Counted from the stretch's first letter, positions 7,896 through 17,642 are shown. The stretch: 64,000 bases of DNA from Nostocales cyanobacterium HT-58-2 (GCA_002163975.1 CP019636.1:5397501-5461500), one strand, 5' to 3'. Numbers and translations: made by a program. Notes: generated by a model from the letters alone, not told the origin.

Positions 7896-10292
7896 ATGAA
7901 ATTTTTAATTGATGGTCAAACATTATCAACTCCAGAAATAAATCGTGGTATTGGTGTAGTTTTTAAGAGGCTTTGTGAAGAGCTAGTAGCTAAAGACATT
8001 AGCAAAGAATGGTTTATTACTGTCCGTGATAACTCAGACTTGAAGCATTTTAGTCCAGCAGTACAAAGACGGCTGATACCGATTCCAGTAAGTGAATCTT
8101 TGAATCAAAATGACTATACGAAACAGACCAATCACTACAGCCAAGTCTTGAATAAAGTAGTGACTGAGTTGCAAATAGATGCTTACTGGGTTCCTAATCC
8201 GTTAATGGTCAATATTGTTTTACCAACTGATTTATGTAAGGTAACTATTTTTGCAACAATATATGATCTTATACCATTGATCATGCCTGATTATTATCTT
8301 GCTAAATGGCCAGAACATATCAAAACTGAGTACAAAAGGCGGATTGAAATACTCCCTCATTGGGCAGATAAATTAATCTTTATTTCAGAAAGCGCAAAAA
8401 ATGATTTTGAAAAAATAGATCCTCGTGTTGCCGATAAATCAATAGCAATACCTTTAGCAGTAGACCATACAAAGTTTTGGTCGCATATCTCACCCAAAGA
8501 CAAATCTAAAGAACCTTATATTTTATTTACGGGTGGCTTCGATCCCAGAAAAAACATGAATGCGGCGCTCGAAGCCTTTTCGTATCTCATCAAAGATAAC
8601 TATCAAGAATTTACTAATCTTAAACTTTACGTAGTCTGTGCTTATAGTGATGAAGAGAGGCAAAATTATGAAAACCTAGCAGCAAAACTTGGTGTTTTAG
8701 ATAAACTTGTCCTCACAGGTTATATCGAGGAAGAAGAACTGATTGCTCTTTATCAAGCAGCCAGCGTCTTTTTCTTTCCTTCACGCTACGAAGGCTTTGG
8801 GTTACCTGTACTAGAAGCATCAGCATGCGGATTGCCAATAGTCACTACCAAGATTTCATCTATTCCTGAAGTGGTAGGAAATTTAGCATACTACTGTTCA
8901 CCAGACGATCCCAAGGATATGGCTGTTGCTTTGAAAGCAGCTCTTTGCAATTATGCAAGTCATCAAACTAAGCAAGAAGAGTCAATCAGACGCGCTAGAT
9001 CATTTACTTGGGCGAAAACTGCCGCAAGCTACTTCAAATTATTTACTAACACCTTGTGTGATAAGAATAGTACTACAAAGTTACAGCGTTATAAAATTGC
9101 TTATGTATCGCCTTGGCCACCTCAGCGGACAGGAATCGCAAACTATAGTTATGAAATTGTCCATTATTTAAAGGAGTATGTAGATCTGACTCTTTATGTA
9201 GAAAATCCAAAAGAGTGTAATACTGATACCTTTGAATTATCAGTGAATAGTCTTTCTGCACTAACTCAAGACATCAAAAAATACGATTGTATTGTTTACC
9301 ATATTGGAAACAATAGTAAATTTCATAAAGCAATTTACAAGATAGCATGGCAATATCCTGGTATTATTGTACTCCATGAATTTAATATTCACCCGTTTTT
9401 AGCAGATTCCTTTTTAGGAACAAAGGATGAGCATTTATATGCAGAAGCTTTGAGTGAGGGATATGGAGAGCAAGGAAAGTCTAGTTATGAAGCAGTAAAA
9501 TTCAGATGTGATTACCCTGAGATATGGAAAATTCCTATGTCTCATGCTTTAGTAAAACGAAGTCTTGCCACTATTGTTCATAGTCAGTGGGTAAAAGACC
9601 AATTACAAGAAATTGGTAATGTTTCTGTCATTCCTCATGGTGCTGTTACTAATACAGTATTAGATAGAAAAGATGATGGAAGCGAGTTTAAAAAGCGTTT
9701 TGGTATTTCAGACAACAGTTTTCTCATATCCACTTTTGGGTTTGTAAATATACTAAAACGCGTACCTATCATTTTAGACGCTATCAAGATACTAATTGAC
9801 AAAGGCTATCCTATTCAGTTTTTTATAGGTGGTGATTTAATAGAGCCGTCACTGAAAATAGAAGAAAAAATTGAGTCATTAGGTCTTTCAAAGAATGTCA
9901 TTATTAGTGGCTATTTGAGTGATGAAGATTTTGAGCGCTGTATGCAGATGAGCGATGTTGTTCTCAATCTCAGATACCCAAGCTTGGGCGAGTCTTCTGG
10001 TGCTTTAATGAAAGCGTTCACCTACGGTAAAGCTTGTATTGTTAGTAACTATCAGCAATTTGCAGAAATCCCAAATTCTGTATGTTGGAAGGTAGATGTA
10101 GGTGATTTAGAAGCCCCACAACTAGTCGCTTATTTAGAGGAATTGATGCGTAATCCAGCGGCTCGAAATCAGCTTGGCAAGAATGCAGCCTTTTTTGCTA
10201 CCAATTATTCTTCATACGAAATTGCAGCCAAGTTATACAATCAAGTCATTAATAAGTTAATGATTAATAAGTTAATGAAACAGTTAACTTAA
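7896..10292 (+). CDS. Bifunctional glycosyltransferase with two GT4 domains
   Basis: A 798-aa protein with two complete GT-B glycosyltransferase domains in tandem. The first, about residues 1-395, opens with FLIDGQTLSTPEINRGIG and carries ILFTGGFDPRKN and the donor motif FPSRYEGFGLPVLEASACGLP. The second, about 400-790, opens with IAYVSPWPPQRTGIANYSYE and ends with LRYPSLGESSGALMKAFTYG. The start chosen is the ATG at 7896, two bases after the previous stop; an in-frame TTG further upstream would sit inside the previous gene. Two fused GT4 domains usually add two successive sugars of a repeat unit; here that is inference. It ends with a small internal duplication (NKLMINKLM). Confidence 0.9.
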   Translation: MKFLIDGQTLSTPEINRGIGVVFKRLCEELVAKDISKEWFITVRDNSDLKHFSPAVQRRLIPIPVSESLNQNDYTKQTNHYSQVLNKVVTELQIDAYWVPNPLMVNIVLPTDLCKVTIFATIYDLIPLIMPDYYLAKWPEHIKTEYKRRIEILPHWADKLIFISESAKNDFEKIDPRVADKSIAIPLAVDHTKFWSHISPKDKSKEPYILFTGGFDPRKNMNAALEAFSYLIKDNYQEFTNLKLYVVCAYSDEERQNYENLAAKLGVLDKLVLTGYIEEEELIALYQAASVFFFPSRYEGFGLPVLEASACGLPIVTTKISSIPEVVGNLAYYCSPDDPKDMAVALKAALCNYASHQTKQEESIRRARSFTWAKTAASYFKLFTNTLCDKNSTTKLQRYKIAYVSPWPPQRTGIANYSYEIVHYLKEYVDLTLYVENPKECNTDTFELSVNSLSALTQDIKKYDCIVYHIGNNSKFHKAIYKIAWQYPGIIVLHEFNIHPFLADSFLGTKDEHLYAEALSEGYGEQGKSSYEAVKFRCDYPEIWKIPMSHALVKRSLATIVHSQWVKDQLQEIGNVSVIPHGAVTNTVLDRKDDGSEFKKRFGISDNSFLISTFGFVNILKRVPIILDAIKILIDKGYPIQFFIGGDLIEPSLKIEEKIESLGLSKNVIISGYLSDEDFERCMQMSDVVLNLRYPSLGESSGALMKAFTYGKACIVSNYQQFAEIPNSVCWKVDVGDLEAPQLVAYLEELMRNPAARNQLGKNAAFFATNYSSYEIAAKLYNQVINKLMINKLMKQLT

Positions 10293-10442
10293 ACAACAAT
10301 AGATATCAAAAATAACCCTAGAGTTAATTGAGCAATGAAGAAGTTTTGATATACAGGGAAGCGCCTTGTCGTTCATCAAATTATCAATACTTTGACATTT
10401 CAAATTAATATATACAGCTTCATAAAATTTGTCTGAAATGTA

Positions 10443-12014
10443 ATGCTGTTTAATTCATCTGAATTCATTTTCCTATTTCTACCAATAACTCTATTTGTTT
10501 TTCTCCTACTTGGTAGAGGTGGTTATTATAAAGTTGCGATCGCTTGGCTAACCTCTGTATCCTTGTTCTTCTATGGATGGTGGGATGTCTCGTATTTAAC
10601 ACTACTTGTTATCTCAATTTTATTTAATTATTTTGTTGGGGTTATTCTTAGCAATCGTCAGATAATTATTTTTAAACCGAAGTTCTGGTTAATTTTTGGA
10701 ATTTTAGTCAATCTCTGTCTGCTTGGATATTTTAAATATGCCAACTTTACACTAACCAGTATTAATAGCGTATTTAAAACTTCTTTCCATCTCCCAACCA
10801 TCATTTTACCACTAGCAATATCCTTCTTCACCTTTAATCAGATCGCTTATCTAGTAGATGCTTACCGAGGCGAAGCACAAGAACATAATCTATTAAAATA
10901 TTGCTTATTTATCACTTTTTTTCCTCACTTGATTGCTGGCCCAGTCGTTCATCATAAGGAGATGATACCTCAGTTAGATCAGAAGTGGCTTTATCGATTG
11001 AATTCTGAAGACCTAGCTGTGGGAGTCACGATTTTTTCCCTAGGCTTATTCAAAAAAGTTATCTTTGCCGACAGTATTGCAACCTACGCAAATCCTGTTT
11101 TTCATGCAGCTACTCAAGGGGCACAACTCACACTTTTTCAAGCTTGGGCTGGAGCAATTGCCTACTCATTGCAGCTATACTTTGACTTCTCCGGTTACTC
11201 AGATATGGCAATTGGTGCTGCCCGTATGTTTGGAATTAAGTTCCCACTGAACTTTAATTCACCCTACAAAGCAGTTAATATTATTGACTTTTGGCGACGG
11301 TGGCATATGACGCTCTCTCGCTTCCTCAAAGATTACTTATATATTCCCTTAGGTGGTAATCGTAAAGGTCCACGGCGACGCTATCTCAATCTGATGATTA
11401 CAATGCTTCTGGGTGGTCTTTGGCACGGAGCAGGTTGGAACTTTATTATCTGGGGTGGCTTACATGGAGTCTACCTGGTTATTAATCATCAATGGCACTC
11501 ATTTCGCAAAGCATTGGGGCATGACTTAAAAAAAAGCTCTTTGTGGAGCCGAGCCTTAGCTTGTCTACTCACCTTTCTCGCTGTAGTCATAGCATGGGTC
11601 TTCTTCAGGGCAAATAATATGAATGCTGCGCTAGCAATCATTAAGAGCATGAGTGGAGTAGCAGAAGTATCACACATAAACTCTTTTCCAACCCAAATTC
11701 CATTGATGCGTGATTGGATGCAACAGACTGATCCGGTCATTCATGCTACAAGACTGTCTATAGTCATACAAATTATTCTCCTACTCCTAATTGTCTGGAC
11801 AACCCCAAATACTCAGGAGTGGATGAGAAAACATAATCCAGCGATAGACTACCAAGAATCTTATAGTTCATCTAATTTCAACATTAGTATATGGCACAAG
11901 CTTCAATGGCGACCAAATTTAATATTTAGCATCATCACAAGCATTCTAATTTTTATATCAATAAAAACATTTTTATCAGCCCCTGAAAGCGAGTTTTTGT
12001 ACTTTAATTTTTGA
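10443..12014 (+). CDS. MBOAT-family membrane O-acyltransferase (AlgI/DltB-like)
   Basis: Polytopic inner-membrane O-acyltransferase of 523 aa. It would pass acetyl or other acyl groups across the membrane to a surface glycan. About ten or more hydrophobic segments are visible. Family motifs include the conserved DFSGYSDMAIG region, DFWRRWHMTLSRFLKDYLYIP, and WHGAGWNFIIWGGLHG, whose histidine is the conserved MBOAT active-site residue. Length matches AlgI (about 520 aa). The next gene, only 4 bases downstream, encodes an SGNH/AlgX-like partner. That pairing mirrors alginate and other O-acetylation systems in which MBOAT supplies acyl groups to an SGNH-fold transferase. A 150-base gap precedes the gene, so it may have its own promoter. 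Confidence 0.93.
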   Translation: MLFNSSEFIFLFLPITLFVFLLLGRGGYYKVAIAWLTSVSLFFYGWWDVSYLTLLVISILFNYFVGVILSNRQIIIFKPKFWLIFGILVNLCLLGYFKYANFTLTSINSVFKTSFHLPTIILPLAISFFTFNQIAYLVDAYRGEAQEHNLLKYCLFITFFPHLIAGPVVHHKEMIPQLDQKWLYRLNSEDLAVGVTIFSLGLFKKVIFADSIATYANPVFHAATQGAQLTLFQAWAGAIAYSLQLYFDFSGYSDMAIGAARMFGIKFPLNFNSPYKAVNIIDFWRRWHMTLSRFLKDYLYIPLGGNRKGPRRRYLNLMITMLLGGLWHGAGWNFIIWGGLHGVYLVINHQWHSFRKALGHDLKKSSLWSRALACLLTFLAVVIAWVFFRANNMNAALAIIKSMSGVAEVSHINSFPTQIPLMRDWMQQTDPVIHATRLSIVIQIILLLLIVWTTPNTQEWMRKHNPAIDYQESYSSSNFNISIWHKLQWRPNLIFSIITSILIFISIKTFLSAPESEFLYFNF

Positions 12015-12018
12015 TGAA

Positions 12019-13398
12019 ATGGTATACCAACGGTATTTAAAAAATTTCATTTTTAGTTGTTTTGTTTGCTGCTTAATTTTTCTTTTGGCAGTTTGTTACC
12101 AGATAGGTGCTGATACTAAAATATCTAGTTTTTATTATGGTATGGATAAAATAAAATTAGATTTTGCTAACTCTATAAATACCCCTAAGTTAGTTATAAC
12201 TTCTGGTTCAAATTCACTTTATGGAATTAGTAGTAAAATAATTACAGATGAAACGGGCATTACTACTGTTAATTCAGCTATTTATATTGGGTTTGGTATT
12301 GACTACATACTGCATCGTGCCAAACTCATATTGAAACCTGGGGACACGGTTCTCTTACCATTAGAATATGACCTATATTTTCCCAATGCTCTACCTGACA
12401 AAGAAGGCTTAAATTCTCTTATTGACTATACATTTGCACATGACCCTGCATATTTATTAAATCACCCCTGGCTTATTGTAAAAATGCCATTTGGTCGTTT
12501 AATGAATGGAATCTTTGCTAAGCATCATCCCTATCCACCTACAGACCTCTCACCTTGGATAGGTAAAAGTGGAGATGCACTCGGTAATCGAGAAGCTGAC
12601 ATAACACAAAAAGAGCGCGCAGAACTCAATCGGCAAGGACCAATACAAGTCACAAAACTTAAATTCGATGCTTATGAATTCAGAGTCATAAAGAATTTTG
12701 CACAATGGTGTCATAAAAACAAAATTAGATTACTTGCCACATGGCCAAATACAATGTGGTTTGATGTTTATAATCAACCTATTTATCAAGATTTTTTTAG
12801 AGATATAGAAAAATTTTATAAAAGTATTGGTGTGCCTGTACTAGGAACATACAAAGATTTTATGTATGATAAGTCTCTTTTTTTTAACACAATTTATCAT
12901 TTAAATCATAAAGGCGTACGAATTAGAAGTCATCAATTGATGACTTTGCTAAAGTCCTTTTTTCAAGAGATGGGCACACCAAACAAAAATAATGATTCTA
13001 GTCAAGCTGCGGTATTTCAGCTTAGACCTAAACGATTTGGTCAAGAGATAAAACTTCTAGACCAGTTAAAAAATATGAAGGTCAACGAAACAATAAAACT
13101 GCCAATAATGGTGAAAAATGTGAGTAATTTTGATTGGGATGCCAAAGAGATTAACCCGATCAACTTTTCTTATCGCTGGATAGATAATAATGGCAAAGTG
13201 ATAGTCTTTGATGGTGAACGCACTCTTCTGCCTGAACGCCTAACACCACAAAAATCGACCCAATTGAATGCAGTGATTAAATCGCCAAATCGCCCAGGAA
13301 ACTACAATTTGATTTTGACAATGGTAGAAGAGTATACTGCTTGGTTTAATGACAAGGGTGCTCAACCCCTAAAGATTCCTGTCATTGTGACTCCATAA
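12019..13398 (+). CDS. SGNH/AlgX-like membrane-anchored partner of MBOAT with C-terminal beta-sandwich domain
   Basis: A 459-aa protein with one N-terminal membrane anchor (about residues 9-28). The body begins with KLVITSGSNSLYGI, which resembles the SGNH-type block I nucleophile segment. It later has YHLNHKGV, a plausible catalytic-histidine block like the DxxH region of SGNH enzymes. This supports a periplasmic acyltransferase or acyl-handling partner of the MBOAT protein just upstream. Residues about 340-459 are a separate beta-rich domain with FDGERT, LTMVEEYTAWF and PVIVTP. A related domain closes the methyltransferase fusion encoded at 3273. Catalytic assignment is by motif and neighbourhood only, because sequence similarity to characterised SGNH enzymes is low. 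Confidence 0.72.
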   Translation: MVYQRYLKNFIFSCFVCCLIFLLAVCYQIGADTKISSFYYGMDKIKLDFANSINTPKLVITSGSNSLYGISSKIITDETGITTVNSAIYIGFGIDYILHRAKLILKPGDTVLLPLEYDLYFPNALPDKEGLNSLIDYTFAHDPAYLLNHPWLIVKMPFGRLMNGIFAKHHPYPPTDLSPWIGKSGDALGNREADITQKERAELNRQGPIQVTKLKFDAYEFRVIKNFAQWCHKNKIRLLATWPNTMWFDVYNQPIYQDFFRDIEKFYKSIGVPVLGTYKDFMYDKSLFFNTIYHLNHKGVRIRSHQLMTLLKSFFQEMGTPNKNNDSSQAAVFQLRPKRFGQEIKLLDQLKNMKVNETIKLPIMVKNVSNFDWDAKEINPINFSYRWIDNNGKVIVFDGERTLLPERLTPQKSTQLNAVIKSPNRPGNYNLILTMVEEYTAWFNDKGAQPLKIPVIVTP

Positions 13399-13464
13399 TA
13401 GAGTATTGTCCTTGCAAAAAGCAGGAAACTGTCACAAACTAAAAACTACCCTATAGGCTTGGTT

Positions 13465-14430
13465 ATGAAAAAAGCCCTTATTACTGGACTCACTGGACAA
13501 GACGGCTCTTATCTTGCCGAACTACTACTAGCTAAAGGCTACCAAGTCTTTGGCTTAGTCCGCCGCTCTAGCACTAGTAATTTGGAGCGTATTAGCCATT
13601 TGTTCAATCAAATTCAAATAGTATCTGGGGACCTTCTGGATCAAACTTCCCTCATGGATGTTGTCACCGAAACACAACCGGATGAAATTTATAACCTCGC
13701 CTCCCAAAGCTACGTTCCTCTCTCTTGGACACAACCAGCCCTGACTGCAGAATACACTGCCCTTGGAGTCTCTCGCTTGCTAGAATCTATCCGTCGCTGC
13801 AAACCGGATGCCAAATTCTACCAAGCTTCTAGTAGTGAAGTTTTCGGTCAACCTGACGAATCTCCCCAAACCGAACGCACCGCTTTTCGTCCCCGCAACC
13901 CCTACGGTGTTGCTAAAGCTTACGCCCATTGGATGACTATCAACTATCATCAACAATACAATCTTTACGCTTGTTGTGGTATTACTTATACCCATGAATC
14001 CCCAAGACGTGGGACAGAATTTGTGTTTCGGAAAATTACTCGAGCAACTGCGAGTATAAAGCTTGGTTTAGCTCATGAACTCAAATTAGGCAACCTTGAT
14101 GCTCGTCGTGACTGGTGCTATGCCAAAGATGCTGTTTACGCTATGTGGCTAATGTTGCAGCAAGAGCAACCCGACGACTATATCATTGCGAGTGGCGAAA
14201 CGCACTCAGTGAGAGAACTCGTTGAGTGTGCTTTTAATTGTGTTGGACTTAACTGGGAAGATTACGTTTCAGTCGATCCAGCATTTTATCGTCCTGATGA
14301 ACCAGTACAGTTAGTTGGTTGCATTGATAAAATTAAGACTCAACTAGGTTGGCAACCTCAGTATTCTTTCAAGGATTTGGTGGAGTTAATGGTTGATTAT
14401 GACCTCAAACAACTGAGCGAAAATAAATAA
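13465..14430 (+). CDS. gmd: GDP-mannose 4,6-dehydratase (second, short form)
   Basis: Second Gmd-family enzyme in the cluster, 321 aa versus 359 aa for the one encoded at 834. It has the NADP-binding motif GLTGQDGSYLAELL, the SSSEVFG segment, the catalytic YGVAK (YxxxK) and the family signature THESPRRGTEFVF. The last signature argues for a dehydratase rather than an Rmd-type reductase, which lacks it. The ATG at 13465 is preferred over a TTG six bases upstream. The two copies are clearly diverged, so this looks like an independently acquired paralogue rather than a recent duplication. Codon choice here is richer in C-ending codons than in its neighbours. Confidence 0.9.
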   Translation: MKKALITGLTGQDGSYLAELLLAKGYQVFGLVRRSSTSNLERISHLFNQIQIVSGDLLDQTSLMDVVTETQPDEIYNLASQSYVPLSWTQPALTAEYTALGVSRLLESIRRCKPDAKFYQASSSEVFGQPDESPQTERTAFRPRNPYGVAKAYAHWMTINYHQQYNLYACCGITYTHESPRRGTEFVFRKITRATASIKLGLAHELKLGNLDARRDWCYAKDAVYAMWLMLQQEQPDDYIIASGETHSVRELVECAFNCVGLNWEDYVSVDPAFYRPDEPVQLVGCIDKIKTQLGWQPQYSFKDLVELMVDYDLKQLSENK

Positions 14431-14570
14431 GTTGCCTAGTATACATTTATAATCATTTGCTCATAAAAAATAATTGATGTGGTATTGAGATAGACAATTC
14501 CCTCAGATTGTTAATCAATATGTAGTGGGAGGTGATTAAAAAACTCATTAATAAGTGTGAGGAAAATTTT

Positions 14571-14939
14571 ATGAATCTGCAAGAATTTTTTTTACTGCTA
14601 ATGTCTATTTTGACAAGTGTAGGAGGACAATTTTTTTTAAAGATGGGTGCACTTAAGTTAGGAAGAGTAAATACAACAAATACAGTTAGTCACATTCTTC
14701 GCATTACTACCACACCTGAACTAATCATTGGTCTAGGCTGCTATGGTCTAGGTGCTCTAGCTTATATACTGCTTTTAACTAGAGTAAACCTGAGCGTTGC
14801 AGGTCCATCTGTTTCCCTAGTTTATGTTTTCTCTGTCTTGTTAGATTATTTTATATTTAAAGAATCTATTCCGGTGACACGCCTTGTAGGCTTGAGTTTA
14901 ATTATTAGTGGCGTGATATTAGTAGCTTGGCAAAAATAA
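14571..14939 (+). CDS. Small EamA/SMR-like four-helix membrane protein
   Basis: A 122-aa protein with four hydrophobic segments, like small DMT-superfamily proteins (EmrE/ArnE/ArnF type). Such proteins flip lipid-linked sugars or export small molecules. Visible features are FFLLLMSILTSVGGQFFLKMGAL in helix 1 and the C-terminal SVLLDYFIFKESIPVTRLVGLSLIISGV pattern, in which the FKE-x-hairpin is typical of the family. The ATG at 14571 has GAGG 8 bases upstream; an in-frame GTG at 14532 has its purine stretch too close. Its position between gmd and a glycosyltransferase suggests a role in moving a polyprenyl-linked sugar, which is inference. Confidence 0.8.
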   Translation: MNLQEFFLLLMSILTSVGGQFFLKMGALKLGRVNTTNTVSHILRITTTPELIIGLGCYGLGALAYILLLTRVNLSVAGPSVSLVYVFSVLLDYFIFKESIPVTRLVGLSLIISGVILVAWQK

Positions 14940-14948
14940 AATCAAATA

Positions 14949-16259
14949 ATGAGAAAAGATATATCTTCAGAAGGTAATGCTTCATCTTCCACCACAAGTT
15001 TCTTGCCTGGTGTTAACGTTGCCGGTTATGTTAATAGTGAATTTGGTCTGGGTGAAGGTGTTAGAGCAACTCTAAGAGCGCTTGAGGCTATTGACATTCC
15101 TTGTGTTGTTAATAATTGCACATTTAATACTATCCATCGGAAATTAGATCATACTTATACCAATTTTTCTGATGATAATCCTTATCCAATTAATATTATT
15201 CAGATAAATCCGGATATGATAAATACCTTTATCATATCTGCTAAACCTGAATATTTTAAAGAAAAGTATAATATTGGGTATTGGGTATGGGAACTTCCCG
15301 ATTTTACTCAAGAACTTCTACCAGTATTTCATCTTTTTGATGAAATATGGACTCCTAGCAGTTATAGTGTGGAGGCGATCGCCTCAGTATCGCCTGTTCC
15401 AGTGCTGAAATTCATGCACAGTATCTCGCTACCACAACCTACAGCAAGCAAACAATCCTTGGGGTTGCCAGACAATAAGTTTATTTTTCTCTTTCTCTTT
15501 GATTTTTACAGTGTATTTGAACGCAAAAATCCCAAAGCAATTATTGAAGCTTTTCAGCAAGCTTTCAAAGATAATGAACAAGTATTATTAGTTCTTAAAT
15601 TTTCTAATGCCAAAAAATTCCCTGACAAATTTCAGCAGTTAAAGGATTTAGTCAGAGGTAATCATAATATTAAATTGATTGATAAATATTTGCTAAAAGA
15701 TGAGCTTAATACGCTCATTTATCATTGTGACTGTTACATTTCTTTACATTGCTCTGAAGGTTTTGGCTTAACAATGGCTGAGGCAATGTTTTATGGAAAA
15801 CCTGTGATAGCAACTGCCTACTCAGGAAACACTGATTTTATGAATATCAGTAATAGTTTTCCTGTCAAGTATTCTTTAACTACATTATCAGAAGACTATG
15901 CACATTACAAGAAAGGAAATACATGGGCAGAACCCGATGTTAATCATGCAGCCTATTTAATGCGATACGTATTTCATAATTATGAAGAAGCAAAGCAGAT
16001 AGGTGCAAAAGCATCTGAATATATTCAGTCTTGGTTAAGCCCAAAAATAATTGGAAAAAAGATAAAAAATAGATTAGAGTACATATCAAAAACAAATAAT
16101 AAAGTAGATTTTTCTGAATTGTCTATGGAATTAAAACATAAAAATGCAGAAATTGAACGACTAAAAGCTTTAGTTGATTACATGGAAAAAAGTAGATTTT
16201 GGCAATTGAGAAATCAGTGGTTTAAGCTAAAAGAAATGTTACAAACAAAATTTCACTGA
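14949..16259 (+). CDS. Glycosyltransferase, GT4-like
   Basis: A 436-aa GT-B glycosyltransferase. The N-terminal block GVNVAGYVNSEFGLGEGVRA is the characteristic opening of a mannosyl/rhamnosyltransferase-like subgroup common in cyanobacterial glycan clusters. NIGYWVWELPDF follows. The donor domain contains FLFLFDFYSVFERKNPKA and HCSEGFGLTMAEAMFYGKPVIAT, the EX7E-type motif. The last 50 residues are charged and helical, possibly a short coiled coil. It starts 9 bases after the preceding gene. Substrates are not known. Confidence 0.88.
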   Translation: MRKDISSEGNASSSTTSFLPGVNVAGYVNSEFGLGEGVRATLRALEAIDIPCVVNNCTFNTIHRKLDHTYTNFSDDNPYPINIIQINPDMINTFIISAKPEYFKEKYNIGYWVWELPDFTQELLPVFHLFDEIWTPSSYSVEAIASVSPVPVLKFMHSISLPQPTASKQSLGLPDNKFIFLFLFDFYSVFERKNPKAIIEAFQQAFKDNEQVLLVLKFSNAKKFPDKFQQLKDLVRGNHNIKLIDKYLLKDELNTLIYHCDCYISLHCSEGFGLTMAEAMFYGKPVIATAYSGNTDFMNISNSFPVKYSLTTLSEDYAHYKKGNTWAEPDVNHAAYLMRYVFHNYEEAKQIGAKASEYIQSWLSPKIIGKKIKNRLEYISKTNNKVDFSELSMELKHKNAEIERLKALVDYMEKSRFWQLRNQWFKLKEMLQTKFH

Positions 16260-16274
16260 TGTTTGAATTTGAAG

Positions 16275-17636
16275 ATGTCTGAATTTGAAAATGCTAAACG
16301 TCCACACTTGCTGATTGTCAGTAATGATGTGGTCAATACTAAAATGGCTGGTCCAGGGATGCGTTACCTGGAATTAGCCCGTGTTCTTAGTGATGAGTTG
16401 GATGTCACGCTAGCTATTCCGTCGGAAACAACTCTCGAAGTCCCCAATATAAAATTGGTGCGTTACTGGGACGATCGCCCGAAAAGTTTGCAAGTCCTTG
16501 TGGAAAGCTGTGATATCGTCTTGGTGTCTGGTTACATGGTAGAAAAATTTCCCTTCTTACACCAGACAAAAAAACGCATTGTCGTTGACCTTTATGACCC
16601 ATTTATTCTAGAGAACTTACACTACCACCTCAACAAACCGATCGCCGCCCAGGAAAGCTTGAACAACCGCGCCGTAGACATAACCAACACCTTAGCTCGT
16701 TTAGGTGATTTTTTTATTTGTGGGAGCGATCGCCAGCGAGACTTTTGGATAGGTGTATTGGCTTCCAATGGACGCATCAACCCCCGCAATTTTACCAAAG
16801 ATACGAGTCTGCGTTCTTTGATTGATGTCGTTGGAATTGGCTTTCTCAACCGAGAACCCCGTCCCAATCCTACATTGCGCGGCATACATCCTGGATTTCC
16901 AGAAGATGCTCGTATTGTATTGTGGGGCGGCGGTATTTGGGACTGGCTCGACCCCTTAACTCTTGTCAAAGCTTGGACTCAGGTTATAGCGAAAAACCCA
17001 CAAGCACGACTGGTCTTTTTAGGAACACGTCACCCCAATCCTCAGGTTCCTCCTCACAAAATGGCGGAAAAAGTCCAAACTCTTGCTGCTGAAATTGGGG
17101 AGAAAGACCGCACCATTTTCTTTTATGAGTGGATACCATACGAACAAAGAGAAGCGCTGTTATGTGAAGCTGATATTGGGGTGACGCTTCATCCACCACA
17201 CATAGAAACCCGTTATTCCATTCGGACACGAGTTTTGGATTATCTCTGGGCGCGTTTACCAGTCCTTGTGAGTGAGGGAGACGTCACGAGTGAATGGGTT
17301 AAAGAGTACGGTGTTGGCAAGGCTGTACCACCTTTAGATGTGGAAGCAGTAGCGCAGGCGATCGCACAAATATTAGAACGTCCAAAATCATCTTGGGGTT
17401 CAGCATTTGACCCGTTGCGAGAATCTTTAAGTTGGTCACAAGTTGTTGAACCTCTGCGGCGCTATTGCTTGCAAGCAGAGTACGCACCTGACCGACAAAT
17501 CCGTAAACTAGTTACACCGAGTGTGGTAAAACGAGGTAAGTTGGGGCGAGTTATTGAAATTTGGCGTACTGAGGGAAGTCGTGAACTTCTGCAACGTATT
17601 GGACAAAAGTTTCGACAGGGACTAGCAAGACCATAA
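16275..17636 (+). CDS. Glycosyltransferase, GT4-like
   Basis: A roughly 453-aa GT-B glycosyltransferase. The acceptor domain begins LLIVSNDVVNTKMAGPGMR, and VVDLYDPFILENL lies before the linker. The donor domain contains IVLWGGGIWDWLDPLTLVKAW and DIGVTLHPPHIETRYSIRTRVLDYLWARLPVLVS. That pattern defines a subgroup seen in cyanobacterial polysaccharide clusters, where the usual EX7E is replaced by an R-x-R-x-L-D-Y block. The ATG at 16275 is chosen; a TTG 12 bases upstream is the alternative. The gene ends 6 bases before the next start. Confidence 0.88.
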   Translation: MSEFENAKRPHLLIVSNDVVNTKMAGPGMRYLELARVLSDELDVTLAIPSETTLEVPNIKLVRYWDDRPKSLQVLVESCDIVLVSGYMVEKFPFLHQTKKRIVVDLYDPFILENLHYHLNKPIAAQESLNNRAVDITNTLARLGDFFICGSDRQRDFWIGVLASNGRINPRNFTKDTSLRSLIDVVGIGFLNREPRPNPTLRGIHPGFPEDARIVLWGGGIWDWLDPLTLVKAWTQVIAKNPQARLVFLGTRHPNPQVPPHKMAEKVQTLAAEIGEKDRTIFFYEWIPYEQREALLCEADIGVTLHPPHIETRYSIRTRVLDYLWARLPVLVSEGDVTSEWVKEYGVGKAVPPLDVEAVAQAIAQILERPKSSWGSAFDPLRESLSWSQVVEPLRRYCLQAEYAPDRQIRKLVTPSVVKRGKLGRVIEIWRTEGSRELLQRIGQKFRQGLARP

Positions 17637-17642
17637 CTCCAC

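Noticed and set aside
13465..14430. GDP-4-keto-6-deoxymannose reductase (Rmd) identity for the second Gmd
   Set aside because: It has the dehydratase signature HESPRRGTEF, which reductases lack.
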